The notes: generated from the sequence alone by a model not told the origin. Counted from the stretch's first letter, positions 49,468-61,500 are shown. The stretch is DNA of 64,000 nt from Caballeronia fortuita (GCF_001544835.2 NZ_FCNX02000024.1:1-64000); one strand, 5' to 3'. Translations and numbers: made by a program.

Positions 49468-50733
49468 ATGCATTTATCCGAGCTCAAGTCTCAGCACGTC
49501 TCCGCACTGATCGAGATGGCCAATGGCCTCGAGATCGAAAATGCGAACCGCCTGCGCAAGCAGGAACTCATGTTCGCGATTCTTAAAAAGCGCGCCAAGG
49601 CTGGCGACACGATTTTCGGCGACGGCACGCTCGAAGTGCTGCCCGATGGCTTCGGCTTCCTGCGCTCTCCCGAGACTTCGTATCTCGCGAGCACGGACGA
49701 CATTTACATCAGCCCGTCGCAAATCCGCCGCTTCAATCTGCACACCGGCGACACGATCGAAGGCGAAGTGCGCACGCCGAAGGACGGCGAACGCTATTTC
49801 GCGCTCGTGAAGGTCGACAAAGTCAACGGGCAGCCGCCCGAGGCCTCGAAACACAAGATCATGTTCGAGAACCTCACGCCGCTGCATCCGAACAAGCCGC
49901 TGCCGCTCGAACGCGAAATGCGCGGCGAGGAAAACGTCACCGGCCGGATCATCGACATGATCTCGCCTATCGGCAAGGGTCAGCGCGGCCTGCTCGTCGC
50001 ATCGCCGAAGTCGGGCAAGACGGTCATGCTCCAGCACATCGCGCATGCGGTGAAGGCCAATCATCCGGACGTCATCCTGTTCGTGCTGCTCATCGACGAG
50101 CGCCCCGAAGAAGTGACGGAAATGCAGCGCTCGGTGCGCGGCGAAGTCATCGCATCGACATTCGACGAACCCGCCGCGCGTCACGTTCAAGTGGCCGAAA
50201 TGGTCATCGAGAAGGCGAAGCGTCTCGTCGAAATGAAGCACGACGTCGTGATTCTGCTCGACTCGATCACGCGTCTCGCGCGCGCCTACAACACGGTCGT
50301 GCCGGCGTCGGGCAAGGTGCTGACGGGCGGTGTCGACGCCAACGCGCTGCAGCGTCCGAAGCGTTTCTTCGGCGCGGCGCGCAATATCGAGGAAGGCGGT
50401 TCGCTGACGATCATCGGCACGGCGCTCATCGAAACCGGCAGCCGCATGGACGACGTGATCTACGAAGAGTTCAAGGGCACCGGCAACATGGAAGTGCACC
50501 TCGAACGCCGTCTCGCGGAAAAGCGCGTGTATCCGTCCATCAATTTGAACAAGTCGGGCACGCGCCGCGAAGAACTGCTCATCAAGCCGGACCTGCTGCA
50601 AAAGGTCTGGGTGCTGCGCAAGTTCATCCACGACATGGACGAAGTCGAAGCGATGGAATTCCTGCTCGACAAGATCCGTCAGACGAAGAACAACGCCGAG
50701 TTCTTCGACATGATGCGTCGCGGCGGAGGCTGA
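49468..50733 (+). CDS. rho: transcription termination factor Rho
   Basis: A hexameric RNA helicase of 421 residues that ends untranslated transcripts. The N-terminal RNA-binding domain contains the RNP1-like DGFGFLR (about residues 61-67); the ATPase domain has Walker A SPKSGKT with Lys184, Walker B and the Q/R-loops typical of Rho. No insertion domain is present. The ATG gives [18 protein letters not shown], the standard start. It has its own leader, promoter candidate and terminator. Confidence 0.97.
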   Translation: MHLSELKSQHVSALIEMANGLEIENANRLRKQELMFAILKKRAKAGDTIFGDGTLEVLPDGFGFLRSPETSYLASTDDIYISPSQIRRFNLHTGDTIEGEVRTPKDGERYFALVKVDKVNGQPPEASKHKIMFENLTPLHPNKPLPLEREMRGEENVTGRIIDMISPIGKGQRGLLVASPKSGKTVMLQHIAHAVKANHPDVILFVLLIDERPEEVTEMQRSVRGEVIASTFDEPAARHVQVAEMVIEKAKRLVEMKHDVVILLDSITRLARAYNTVVPASGKVLTGGVDANALQRPKRFFGAARNIEEGGSLTIIGTALIETGSRMDDVIYEEFKGTGNMEVHLERRLAEKRVYPSINLNKSGTRREELLIKPDLLQKVWVLRKFIHDMDEVEAMEFLLDKIRQTKNNAEFFDMMRRGGG

Positions 50734-50754
50734 TCGCCGCTGCTTCGAGACAAG

Positions 50755-50785
50755 AAAACCGCCTGCAACGTCAGGCGGTTTTTTA
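50755..50785 (+). terminator. rho-independent terminator of rho
   Basis: AACCGCCTG, 6-base loop, CAGGCGGTT followed by TTTT, 24 bases after the rho stop. Confidence 0.9.
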
Positions 50786-50798
50786 TTGGGGCCGTGCG

Positions 50799-50804
50799 TA
50801 CAAT
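50799..50804 (+). promoter_or_regulatory. candidate -10 element of mtfA
   Basis: TACAAT in the context GCGTACAATCCGC, 32 bases before the mtfA ATG; the -35 falls within the terminator T-run and is poor. Confidence 0.3.
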
Positions 50805-50835
50805 CCGCAACTAGTCCAGTCTTCCGATTCAACGC

Positions 50836-51663
50836 ATGGCCAACCTCTTCACCCGCTGGTTCGGCGCGCAACGCCGCGAGCGCGCGCTGCGCAAATACGC
50901 GATCGACGACGCGCTCTGGCAACGCACGCTCGACACGTATCCGTGCTTCGGCCATCTCGGCGCCAACGATCTCGCGCGTCTGCGCGAGACCGCGAGCCTT
51001 TTCATCGCGCAGAAGGAATTCTCGACCGCGCACGATCTCGAACTGACGGACCAGATGATCGTGTCGATCGCGGCGCAGGCTTGCCTGCCGGTGCTCAATC
51101 TCGATCTCGATCTGTATCGCGGCTGGGTCGGCGTCATCGTGTATCCGGGCGAGTTCATCATCAGGAAGACGGTCGAGGACGAAGACGGCGTCGTGCATGA
51201 AGTCGAGCACGATGCGAGCGGCGAAGCGTGGGAAGGCGGCCCGGTCGTGCTCTCATGGGAAGACGCGCAGATGGCCGACGGCTCCGACGCCTACAACGTG
51301 GTGATCCACGAGTTCGCCCACAAGATCGACATGGTGACGGGCGAAGCCCACGGCCATCCGCCGCTCTTTCGACGCTGGCACGCGCCGCTCGATTCGAGCG
51401 CGTGGTCCGATATCTTCGACAACGCCTACGATCAGTTCTGCGCGCGCGTGGACGCCGTGCCGCAGTCGCGCTACGCCCGCTTCGAGCGCGAATCGCTGAT
51501 CGACCCGTACGCGACCGATCATCCGTCGGAATTCTTCGCGGTGTGCAGCGAGGCGCTTTTCGTCACGCCCAAACCGTTCGAAGCCGAATATCCCGAGTTG
51601 TACCGGCTGCTCGCGCGTTACTATCGGCAAGACCCGGCGGGCGTCGGCGCGCTCGTCGAGTGA
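50836..51663 (+). CDS. mtfA: zinc-dependent peptidase MtfA family (M90)
   Basis: A 275-residue cytosolic protein of the MtfA family. The zinc motif HEFAH is complete (His158, Glu159, His162, in VIHEFAHKIDM). In E. coli MtfA (YeeI) binds the glucose repressor Mlc and has aminopeptidase-like activity; whether this organism uses it in sugar regulation is unknown. The pattern PCFGHLGANDLARLRETASLFIAQKEF is typical of the N-terminal part. Single gene between rho and rpmE2. Confidence 0.9.
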   Translation: MANLFTRWFGAQRRERALRKYAIDDALWQRTLDTYPCFGHLGANDLARLRETASLFIAQKEFSTAHDLELTDQMIVSIAAQACLPVLNLDLDLYRGWVGVIVYPGEFIIRKTVEDEDGVVHEVEHDASGEAWEGGPVVLSWEDAQMADGSDAYNVVIHEFAHKIDMVTGEAHGHPPLFRRWHAPLDSSAWSDIFDNAYDQFCARVDAVPQSRYARFERESLIDPYATDHPSEFFAVCSEALFVTPKPFEAEYPELYRLLARYYRQDPAGVGALVE

Positions 51664-51686
51664 ACTGTGCCGCGACCTTCAAAAAG

Positions 51687-51715
51687 ATGTCAACCGACTG
51701 ATTTTCTGGCATAAT
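51687..51715 (+). promoter_or_regulatory. sigma70-type promoter of rpmE2
   Basis: ATGTCA (51687-51692), a 17-base spacer and CATAAT (51710-51715), giving a leader of about 80 bases before the L31 ATG. Confidence 0.5.
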
Positions 51716-51804
51716 CGCCGTTTTTCGACCCTAGGCAAGTGACTCGCGCGGCACTCGTAAAGCAAGTGCAACGGGTTGGCTACCGCCAGATACCAGGAAA
51801 GACC

Positions 51805-52059
51805 ATGAAACAAGGCATTCACCCGGATTACCGCGAAGTCCTGTTCGTCGACATGTCGAACGACTTCAAGTTCGTGACCCGCTCGACCATCCAGACGCGC
51901 GAAACCGCCGAATTCAACGGCAAGACCTACCCGCTCGCGAAGATCGAAGTGTCGTCGGAATCGCACCCGTTTTACACCGGTCAGCAGAAGATCATGGACA
52001 CGGCCGGCCGCGTCGAAAAGTTCAACAACAAGTTCGCACGCTTCTCCACCAAGAAGTAA
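51805..52059 (+). CDS. rpmE2: 50S ribosomal protein L31 type B (bL31B)
   Basis: An 84-residue ribosomal protein of the zinc-free type B: no CxxC motif is present, while [20 protein letters not shown] and [21 protein letters not shown] are characteristic. In other bacteria the type B paralogue is induced when zinc is scarce; in Burkholderiales it is often the only L31, so that regulation cannot be assumed. The ATG at 51805 follows a CAGGAAAG ribosome binding site. Confidence 0.96.
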   Translation: MKQGIHPDYREVLFVDMSNDFKFVTRSTIQTRETAEFNGKTYPLAKIEVSSESHPFYTGQQKIMDTAGRVEKFNNKFARFSTKK

Positions 52060-52079
52060 GTCGGACTTCGGCTTCAAGC

Positions 52080-52108
52080 AAAAAGGGCAGCTTTGGCTGC
52101 CCTTTTTT
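52080..52108 (+). terminator. rho-independent terminator of rpmE2
   Basis: AAAAGGGCAGC, loop TTTG, GCTGCCC and a T-run, 21 bases after the L31 stop. Confidence 0.93.
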
Positions 52109-52250
52109 GTCGCCGCGCGGTTTGCCGCGCGTTGCGGCATCGGCCTTGCTGCGTTCGTCAACATTGTGGCGCCCGGCTTCGGGCAGCATCGATGAGCCGC
52201 CCCGATCCGTCCCAATCTGCCTCAATCCGCCCTTTAAGCCGCCGCGCGAC

Positions 52251-52256
52251 TACAAT
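52251..52256 (+). promoter_or_regulatory. candidate -10 element upstream of the ArnT-like gene
   Basis: TACAAT in the context CGACTACAATGCC, 69 bases before the ATG at 52325. The remaining part of the 265-base gap shows only the rpmE2 terminator. Confidence 0.3.
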
Positions 52257-52324
52257 GCCGGTTGCTTCGGCCCCGCGCCCGCTTCCGTGAGATCCGCGGA
52301 CCGTCATTCATCAAGCCTTCTCGC

Positions 52325-54088
52325 ATGCGATCTGTCGTTCGTCTGACCGCCTCCGCCACCAGCGCCCTGCCGCGCTGGCTGCTGCTCGCCATCTGCATCA
52401 CCTATGCGTCGTTTGGGCTGTTCGGCCGCGATCCGTGGAAGAACGAGGACGCGGCGGGCTTCGGCGTCATGTGGACGATGGCCAACGGCGACGCGCGCGA
52501 CTGGCTGCTGCCGAACCTCGTCGGCAAGGCGCCCACCGCCGATGGCCCGCTGATGTACTGGCTCGGCGCATCGGCGATACGGCTTTTGAGCCCCTGGGTC
52601 GATGCGAGCAACGCGTCGCGCGTGATCACCGGCCTGCTCTTCTGTCTCGCGTGCGCATTCGTCTGGTATTCGGCGTATCTGCTCGGCCGGCGCGAAGAAG
52701 CGCAGCCGTTCAAATACGCGTTCGGCGGCGAACCAGAGCCGCGCGACTACGGCCGCACGCTCGCCGACGGCGCGCTCCTCATCCTGCTCGCGTGCTTCGG
52801 CCTCGCCGAGCGCGGTCACGAAACGACGCCGCAGCTCGCGCAATTCGCCGGCACCGCGATGCTGCTTTACGCGCTCGTGCGCAGTCTCGACAAGCCGGTT
52901 CACGGCGGCCTCGTGTGGGGCGTGGCGATCGGCGTGGTCGGACTGTCCAGCTCGCCGGTGCTCGTGTTCGCGCTTTTGCTTTGCACGCTCGCGATGACGA
53001 TCGTCGTGAAGCAGGTGCGCTCGCTGCCGCTCCTGATCTACGGCCTGCCGGTCGCGATCGTGCTGATCGCCGCGTGGGTCCTGCCGACGCTGCATTACTT
53101 TCCCGACGACGGCGAATGGTGGCTGCGCCAATGGTGGCGCAACAGCTTCTCGTTCTTCTCGGGCACGCCCGGCTCGATCTTCGGCTACGCGATCAAGAAT
53201 CTGCCGCTCTTCACATGGCCCGCGTGGCCGCTTGCGGTGTGGGCCTTCGTGAGCTGGGGCGGGCTGCGCCGCTCGCCGCACGTCGGCGTGCCGCTGTCGA
53301 TCATCGGGCCGCTGCTCGTGCTCGTCGTGCTGCAGGCGCACGAAACGAATCGCCTCTTCATGCTGCTTCTGCCGCCGCTCTCCGTGCTCGCGACATTCGC
53401 GCTGCCTACGCTCAAGCGCGGCGCGATCAACGCGATCGACTGGTTCGCGATGCTGAGCTTCACGATCATCGGCTCGCTCGTGTGGCTCGTGTGGAGCGCC
53501 GGCATGTTCGGCGTTCCCGCGACGATGGCGCGCAATCTCGCGCGCCTCGCGCCGGGCTTTCATCCCGAATTCAAGCTGATTTCGTTCGCGTGCGCGGTCG
53601 CCGTGACGGTCTGCTGGTTCCTGCTCGCGCGCTGGCGGCTCGCGCGTCATCCGAAGGTGCTGTGGCGCAGCGTCGTGCTGTCGAGCGCGGGCACCACGCT
53701 CATGTGGGTGCTGTTGATGACGCTATGGCTGCCGGTCGTGAATTACAGCCGGACGTATCGCGACGTCGCCGAGCAGATCGCCGATCATCTGCCGCCCGAT
53801 TACACCTGCATCTCGCCCGTGCGTCTCGGTGATGCGCAGATCGCGACCTTCGCCTATTTCGGCGGCATGCATTTCGCGTTCGACGAGGATTGCGACGTGA
53901 TCCTGCGTCAGGATCCGGCGGACTACGGCGAGCCGTCGTCGATGTCGGCGTTCCAGTGGAAGCTCGTGTGGGAAGGCCGGCGCGTCGCCGACCGCGACGA
54001 GCGCTTCCGTCTCTACGTGCGTATCGAGCGTCCCGTGCCGCCGGCGAAGAAGCCGCTGCGTCCGAAGAGCCTGCGCCGCGTGCAGTAA
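52325..54088 (+). CDS. ArnT-like integral membrane glycosyltransferase (PMT_2/GT39-83 superfamily)
   Basis: A 587-residue inner-membrane protein with about eleven hydrophobic helices. The first luminal loop has the acidic signature GRDPWKNEDAAGFGVMW (about residues 36-52) typical of GT-C dolichyl/undecaprenyl-phosphate-sugar transferases such as ArnT. The C-terminal domain (about 480-587) is soluble and periplasmic. ArnT adds aminoarabinose to lipid A; whether this protein does so, or moves another sugar, is not settled because no arn genes are next to it. I chose the ATG at 52325 (MRSVVRLTASA). Confidence 0.82.
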   Translation: MRSVVRLTASATSALPRWLLLAICITYASFGLFGRDPWKNEDAAGFGVMWTMANGDARDWLLPNLVGKAPTADGPLMYWLGASAIRLLSPWVDASNASRVITGLLFCLACAFVWYSAYLLGRREEAQPFKYAFGGEPEPRDYGRTLADGALLILLACFGLAERGHETTPQLAQFAGTAMLLYALVRSLDKPVHGGLVWGVAIGVVGLSSSPVLVFALLLCTLAMTIVVKQVRSLPLLIYGLPVAIVLIAAWVLPTLHYFPDDGEWWLRQWWRNSFSFFSGTPGSIFGYAIKNLPLFTWPAWPLAVWAFVSWGGLRRSPHVGVPLSIIGPLLVLVVLQAHETNRLFMLLLPPLSVLATFALPTLKRGAINAIDWFAMLSFTIIGSLVWLVWSAGMFGVPATMARNLARLAPGFHPEFKLISFACAVAVTVCWFLLARWRLARHPKVLWRSVVLSSAGTTLMWVLLMTLWLPVVNYSRTYRDVAEQIADHLPPDYTCISPVRLGDAQIATFAYFGGMHFAFDEDCDVILRQDPADYGEPSSMSAFQWKLVWEGRRVADRDERFRLYVRIERPVPPAKKPLRPKSLRRVQ

Positions 54089-54092
54089 TCCG

Positions 54093-55490
54093 ATGCGCGC
54101 GCTCTCGACATCGGCGGGTACGACCGGCATGTGGCGCGACGTGCGCAAGATCGCCGCGCTCGCGTGGCCCGTGCTGATCGGCCAGCTTGCGGTGATCGCG
54201 TTCGGCGTGATCGACACCGCGATGGTCGGCCGCTTCTCCGCCACCGATCTCGCCGCGCTCGGCCTCGGCGGCTCCATCTATATATCGGTGTATATCGGCT
54301 TGACGGGGATTCTCGTCGCGTTGCAGCCGATCGCCGGCCAGCTTTTCGGCGCGGGGCGCGAAAGCGAGATCGGCGAGGAAACGCGGCAGGCGTTCTGGCT
54401 CGCCGCCGCGCTCGCCGTGATCGGCTTCGTGCTGCTCTTCCAACCCGAGCCGCTGCTGTCGCTCGCGAAAACGCCGCCCGCGCTGCACGACCGCACCGTC
54501 GACTATCTGCGCATTCTGTCGTTCGGCCTGCCCGCGAGCCTCGCGTTTCGCGTCTACAGTTCGCTCACGAACGCGGTAGGCAAGCCGCGCCTCGTGATGT
54601 TCCTGCAGGTCGGCGGCCTCCTGCTCAAGTTTCCGCTCAACACGTGGTTCATCTTCGGCGGATTCGGCGTGCCCGCGCTCGGCGGCCCGGGCTGCGCGCT
54701 CGCGAGCACGCTCATCAACTGGGTGCTCGCGGCCGTCGGCATGACGGTGCTCTTCCGGTTCGAGTTCTTCCGCCCGTTCGGCATCTTTTCGCGCTTCTGC
54801 TGGCCGGTCTGGCGGCGTCAGCTCGCGCTCCTGCGGCTCGGCATTCCGATGGGTCTCTCCTATCTCATCGAAGTCACGTCGTACACGTTCATGGCGCTCT
54901 TCATCTCGCGCTTCGGCACGACGACGCTCGCCGGTCATCAGATCGCGGGCAATCTCGGCGCGGTGCTGTACATGACGCCGCTGTCGATCGGCATCGCGTC
55001 GTCGACGCTCGTATCGCAGGCGCTCGGCGCGCAACGTCCCGACGACGCGCGCTCGATCTCGCGTCACGGCATCGGCATGGCGTGCGTGCTGGCGTTCGTG
55101 TATGGCGTGATCCTGCTTGCCGCGCGCTCGCACGTGATCGCGGCCTACACACCCGATGCAAACGTGATCGCGGCCGCGATGCCGCTCGTGCTCATCATCT
55201 TCTTCTATCACTTCTGCGACGCGCTGCAGATCACCACCGCGTTCATCCTGCGCGCGTACAAGGTGACGCTCGTGCCGACCGTGATCTACGCGGTCGCGTT
55301 GTGGGGCATCGGGCTCGGCGGCGGCTATCTGCTCGGCTTCGACGTGGGCGGCGGCGTGCCCGAATGGCTCCAGGGCGCGCGCGGCTTCTGGATCGCGAAT
55401 TCGGCGAGTCTGGGCGCGGCGGGCGTCGGACTGTTCCTCTACTGGCGGCGCGTCAGTTCGCGGCATCTGTCGAACGTGGACGCGGTCTGA
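54093..55490 (+). CDS. MATE family multidrug/toxin efflux transporter (NorM-like)
   Basis: A 465-residue inner-membrane antiporter with about twelve helices in two related MatE halves. Typical starts of the halves are LAWPVLIGQLAVIAFGVIDTAMVGRFS and LLRLGIPMGLSYLIEVTSYTFMALFI. NorM-type proteins exchange cationic drugs for Na+ or H+. It begins four bases after the ArnT-like stop, so the two are co-transcribed. A later ATG (54129, MWRDVRK) is an alternative start. Confidence 0.92.
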   Translation: MRALSTSAGTTGMWRDVRKIAALAWPVLIGQLAVIAFGVIDTAMVGRFSATDLAALGLGGSIYISVYIGLTGILVALQPIAGQLFGAGRESEIGEETRQAFWLAAALAVIGFVLLFQPEPLLSLAKTPPALHDRTVDYLRILSFGLPASLAFRVYSSLTNAVGKPRLVMFLQVGGLLLKFPLNTWFIFGGFGVPALGGPGCALASTLINWVLAAVGMTVLFRFEFFRPFGIFSRFCWPVWRRQLALLRLGIPMGLSYLIEVTSYTFMALFISRFGTTTLAGHQIAGNLGAVLYMTPLSIGIASSTLVSQALGAQRPDDARSISRHGIGMACVLAFVYGVILLAARSHVIAAYTPDANVIAAAMPLVLIIFFYHFCDALQITTAFILRAYKVTLVPTVIYAVALWGIGLGGGYLLGFDVGGGVPEWLQGARGFWIANSASLGAAGVGLFLYWRRVSSRHLSNVDAV

Positions 55491-55585
55491 TCGGCCGTCA
55501 AAAAGCGTTGTCCGATCCGCGCGCCAGAAAGTTCGGCGTAAGGCTCCAGTAGAATTTCGCGTCGAGGAAAACTCGGAGCGAGTGG

Positions 55586-58500
55586 ATGAGCCGCATTACG
55601 ACGTCACAAAAAAAATGGATTCTGGCCGCGACCACGCTTTTCGCCGCGCTGGGCTTGGGCGCGGCGCTGCATCGGGCCGATGCCGCGCGCATCACGAGCG
55701 TATCGCCGCAAGGCAAGGTTGCGCAGGTGCGGCAGGTCGTCGCCAAATTCGACGAACCGATGACCGCCTTCGGCAACGCGGCCGCCGCCGCGCCCGGCAA
55801 GATCGCGTGCAGCGGCGCGGACGCATCGGCGACGGCGAACACGGGCCGCTGGATCGACGCCAAGACATGGGCCTTCGACTTCGAGCGCGATCTGCCGCCC
55901 GGCGTGCGCTGCGCGCTCGACCTCTCCGACGGTCTGAAGTCCACGGCGGGAAATGCGCTTGCCGGCCCGCGCCACTTCGCGTTCCAGACGGGCGGACCGT
56001 TCGTCACGCGCGTCATGCCGAGTTACGGCGACATCGAAGAGAATCAGGCGTTCGTGCTGCGTCTGAACGGTCCCGCGACGCAGGCGTCCGTGCTCGAACA
56101 CGTCTGGTGCGAATCGAACGCGCTCGGCAATCGCATTCCGGTGCGCGCCGTCGATGACGCCACGCGCGCCGCCCTGCTCAAGCAATTCCGCCTCGAAAAA
56201 GAAAGCGATCGCGTGCTGACGCTCGCGTGCCGGCAGACATTGCCGTCGGCCACGAAGATGCAGCTCGTGTACGGCGTGGGCGTGACGGGTCCGGGCGGTA
56301 TCGCGAACGATGTCGAAAAGCGCTTCGACTTCAACGTGCGCGAGCCTTTCACGGCGAGCTTCTCGTGCGAGCGCGAGAACGCGAAAGCGCCATGCACGCC
56401 GTTGCGCCCGCTGCGCCTGAATTTCACCGCGCCGATCAGCCGCGCCGACGCGCAGAAGTTCGTGCTGCGCGGCCCGAAGGGCAACGCCTCTCCCCGTTTC
56501 GATGCGAACGACAAGGACGCCGAAGTCAGCAACATCGAGTTTGCCGCGCCGCTGCCCGAGCGCACCGATCTCACCATCGACGCGCCCGCGAATCTGAAAG
56601 ACGTGAGCGGCCGCGCGCTCGCGAACGCCGACCTCTTTCCGCTGAAAGCCGCGACCGCCGCAATGCCGCCGCTCGCGAAGTTCTCGTCGGGCACGTTCGG
56701 CATCATCGAGCGATTCGCGGAACCCGGCATGCCCGCGATGCTGCCCGTGACGTTGCGCCACGTCGAAGCCGACCTGCATGTGCAGGGGCTCGATTCGGGC
56801 ACGTCGAAGATCACGAAGCTCGAGCTCGACGCCGACGCGGACATCCGTCAATGGATGCGCACCGTCGATATGTTCGACGGCGTGTCGATGTCGCGCTCGA
56901 CGATCGAAGAACGCATGCCCGCGCTGCTGAACAACGGCATCGCGCCGGTCGTCATCCCGAACAGCGACGGCACGGTGTCCGAAGATCCACAGATCGATAT
57001 CCGCTCGCTGTCGCTGCTCGCAAAGCAACGCGGCGTCGAAACGCTGACGCTGCCCGCCGCAGATCCGAGGGCGCTGCGGCCGTTCGAAGTCGTCGGCATT
57101 CCGTTCCCGAAGCCCGGTTTCTATGTCGTCGAACTGAGTTCGCCCGCGCTCGGCGCGTCGCTGCTCGGCAAGAATCAGTCGATGTTCGTGCGGACTTCGG
57201 TGCTCGTCACCAATCTCGGCGTGCACTTCAAGCAGGGACGCGAGAACAGCGTCGTGTGGGTGACGACGCTCGACAAGGGCAAGCCGGTCCCGAACGCCGA
57301 CGTGCGCATCACCGATTGCAACGGCGACGAAATCGCCACCGCCAAAACGGATGCGCAAGGCATCGCGAAGATCGGCAAGCCGCTCGTGTCCGTGCGCCGC
57401 TGCGACGAGGACAGTCTCGCGTGGGGCGGCTTCTTCGTGTCGGCGCGCGTGAACGATCCGGTCACCGGCGCGGACATGGCTTTCGCGACCTCAGACTGGA
57501 ATCGCGGCATCGAATCGTGGCGCTTCAACGTGCCGACCGACATGAGCGCAACGCGCACGACGCGCGCGCATACCGTGTTCGACCGCACGCTGCTGCGCGC
57601 GGGCGAAACGGTGTCGATGAAGCATCTGCTGCGCGTCGAGACGCTCGGCGGCTTCGCGTTTCCGAAGAACTATCCGAGCCGCGTGACGATCCGTCACGTC
57701 GGCAGCGGACAGACCTGGCATCTGCCGCTGCAATGGGCGGCCGATCACAGCGCCGATTCGACCTTCACCGTGCCCGTCGCGGCGAAGCTCGGCGAATACA
57801 GCGTGACGCTCGATAATGGCGCGGCTTCATCGGACGACGACGGCAACGACAACGCGGTGACGCAGTCGTACGAATCGGGCAGCTTCCGCGTCGAGGAATT
57901 CCGCCTGCCGGTGTTCAAAGGCTCGGTCACGGCGGGCGATTCGAAAACCGCCGGCCTCGTCGCGGCGCAGGAAGCGCCGGTCGCGGTGCGGCTCGAATAT
58001 GTGCAAGGCGGTCCGGCATCGAATCTGCCGGTGCAGGTGTCGGCGCTCGTGCGCGATGTCGCGCCGCCCTTCGCTTCGCAATACGAAGCGTTCAGCTTCG
58101 CGCCGTATCGCAAGCCGGCGGACGACGGCGCGAGCGCGCCCGCCGAGGACGAAGATAACGAGCAGGAGGAGCACGCGACGACGAAGCTCATCGCCGACAA
58201 ACTGCGCGTCACGCTCGATCGCGATGGCGCGGGCAAGATCACGGTCAAGCCGCTGCCGGCGGTCGAAGCGCCGAAGCGCCTCGCGCTCGAAGCGAGCTTC
58301 GCCGATCCGAACGGCGAGATCCAGACGATCAGCGGCGGCACGACCTTGTGGCCCGCCGCCGTCGCGGTCGGCGTGAAGGCAGGGCATTGGGTATCGGTCG
58401 GCGGCGCGCTGCCGGTGCAGGCGATCGCGCTCGACCTGCAAGGCAAGGCGCGCGCGGGCGTATCGGTGGAGATCAAGGCCGTCGCGCGTGTAATGTCGAG

Positions 58501-61500
58501 CTCGAGAAAGCGCATGGTCGGCGGCTTCTATGCCTACGACAACCACACGGAAATCAAGGATCTCGGCACGCTTTGCAGCGGCAAGAGCGACGATCACGGC
58601 ATCGTCTCGTGCGATGCGAACCTGAAGGAAGCAGGCAACGTCGATCTCATCGCGATCGCGAAAGACGGCGACGGGCGCGCGGCCAACGCGAGCACGTCGG
58701 TGTGGGTGACGCGCGAGGACGAGTTGTGGTTCGGCGGCGAGAACACGGACCGCATCGACGTATTGCCGGAAAAGACGAGCTACGAGCCCGGCGAAACCGC
58801 GCGATTCCAGGTCCGTATGCCCTTCCGTTCGGCGACGGCGCTCATTGCGGTCGAGCGCGAGGGAATCATCGAGACGCGCGTGGCCGAGCTGAACGGCAAG
58901 GACCCGACCGTCGAGCTGAAAGTGGATGACGCGTGGGGGCCGAACGTCTACGTGTCGGTGCTCGCGTTGCGCGGGCGCATCCGCGAGGTGCCGTGGTATT
59001 CGTTCTTCACGTGGGGATGGAAGGCGCCGGTCGAATGGGCGCGCGCGTTCTGGTACGAAGGCCGGCAGTATCAGGCGCCGACGCCGCTCGTCGATCTGAG
59101 CAAACCCGCGTTCCGTTACGGGCTGGCGTCGATCAAGGTCGGCACTGCGTCGCACAGGCTCGCGGTGAGCGTGAGTCCGGACGCGAAGTCGTACACCGTG
59201 CGCAGCCGTGCGCACGTCAAGGTGAAGGTCGCGCTGCCCGGCGGCAAGCCCGCGCCCGCCGGGACGCAGATCGCGGTCGCTGCCGTTGACGAAGCCTTGC
59301 TCGAACTGATGCCGAATCGAAGCTGGGACGTGCTCGACGCGATGCTGCAACAGCGCGCCTACGGCGTCGAAACCGCGACCGCGCAGATGGAGATCGTCGG
59401 GCGGCGTCACTTCGGGCGCAAGGCGGTGCCCGCGGGCGGCGGCGGCGGGCACAGCGCGACGCGCGAACTCTTCGACACGCTGCTCTTGTGGAATCCACGC
59501 GTCACGCTCGATGCGCATGGCGAAGCCACGGTCGACGTGCCGCTGAACGACGCCCTCACGCGTTTCCGGATCGTCGCGGTGGCGGCCGTCGGCGCGGAGC
59601 GCTTCGGCACCGGCAGCGCTTCGATCCAAAGTACCCAGGACTTGCAACTGATCTCGGGACTGCCGCCGCTCGTGCGCGTCGGCGATGCGTTCCGCGCGCA
59701 GTTCACGCTGCGCAACACGACCGCGCGGACGATGCGCGTCGTCGTCACGCCGCATGCCGGCACGCTCACGCTCGATGCGCGCACGGTCGAGATCGCGCCG
59801 GAATCGTCGCAGGAAGTGGCGTGGGATGTGACGACGCCCGATGTGCTCGGCGCACAGTCCTCCGCAGCGTTGGAGTGGAACGTGACTGCGTCCGAGCAAG
59901 CCGCGCCCAGGGCAAGCGATGCCGTCAAGCTGACGCAGAAAGTCGTCGCGGCGATTCCGGTCACCGTGCAGCAGGCGACCATCGCGCAAGTCGACGGCAC
60001 GCTCACGCTGCCCGTCGCGCCGCCCGCCGACGCAATCAAGTCCGACGATGGCGCGGTGCGCGGCGGCATCGCGGTGTCCCTGCAGCCGAAGCTCGCGGAC
60101 GGCCTGCCGGGCGTGCGCCGCTGGTTCGAGCGGTATCCGTACAACTGCCTCGAACAGCAGACCTCGCGCGCGCTCGGCCTGATGGACGCGGCGCAATGGC
60201 AAGGCGTGCTCGCGAGAATGCCGTCCTACCTTGACCGCGACGGCCTTGCGAACTACTTTCCGCCCGCCGACGACGAGCGCCCGACCGGCAGCCCCGCGCT
60301 CACCGCGTATCTGCTCGCCGTCACCGACGAAGCCGCGAAGCAGGATCGCCGGTTCGCCCTGCCCGTCGATCTGCGCAACCAGATGGCGGCGGGTCTCGCG
60401 AATTTCGTCGACGGCAGGATCGAGCGCAAGTTCTGGGCGCCGCGCAACGATCTCGACGTGACGAAGCTCGCCGCGATCGAAGCGCTGTCGCGCTACGGGA
60501 TCGCGCAGCCGCGCATGCTCGACTCGATCACGGTCGCGCCGGATCAATGGCCGACGTCCGCCGTGCTCGACTACTACGCGATCCTCTCGCGTGCCGACGG
60601 CATTCCGAATCGCGACGAAAAGCGCGCGCAGGCCGAGCAGATCATCCGCGCGCGCCTGACGTATCAGGGCACGCGCCTCACCTTCTCCACCGAACGCGAC
60701 GACGATCTCTGGTGGCTCATGACCGGCGCCGAAACGAACGCCGCGCGCACCGCGCTCCTCTTCGCCGATGCGCCCGGCTGGAAGGACGAGATGCCGCGCG
60801 TCGTCGCGGGCCTGCTTGCGTTGCAGAAGAACGGCGCCTGGCATACGACGACCGCCAATCTGTGGGGCGCGCTCGCGGTCGGCCGGTTCTCGCGGCTCTT
60901 CGAGAGCACGCCGGTCACGGGCCATACGTCGATTCAGCTCGGTGCGGCTACGCAAAGCGTCGACTGGAACGCGGCACCTGCACCAGCACTCGCATCGGCC
61001 ACGCCTGCGACGAAAAGCGCGAACGCGCGCAGCGTGGTGCTGCCGTGGAGCGCCGGTTCGCTCGCGCTCACGCAAGACGGCACCGGCAAGCCGTGGGCGA
61101 CGATCGAAAGCCTCGCGGCCGTCGCGCTGAAGGCGCCGTTCGCGGCGGGCTATCGCATCGCGAAGACGGTCACGCCGGTCGATCCGGCCGTCAAGGGCGT
61201 GCTCTCGCGCGGCGACATCGTGCGCGTGCATCTCGACATCGACGCGCAAAGCGACATGACGTGGGTCGTCGTCAACGATCCGATCCCCGCGGGCGCGACG
61301 ATCCTCGGCTCCGGCCTCGGCCGCGATTCGGAAGCGGCGACGCAAGGCGAAAAGCAGGATCGCGGTGCGTGGCCGGCGTTCGTGGAGCGCGGCTTCGACG
61401 GCTATCGCGCGTATTACGACTATCTGCCGAAAGGCAAGCTGAGCGTCGAATACACGATGCGCGTGAACAATTCCGGCACCTTCGGCCTGCCGCCGACGCG

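Noticed and set aside
49474-51210. A 578-codon frame antisense to rho and the start of mtfA
   Set aside because: Spans two real genes and their terminator, with no recognisable domain.
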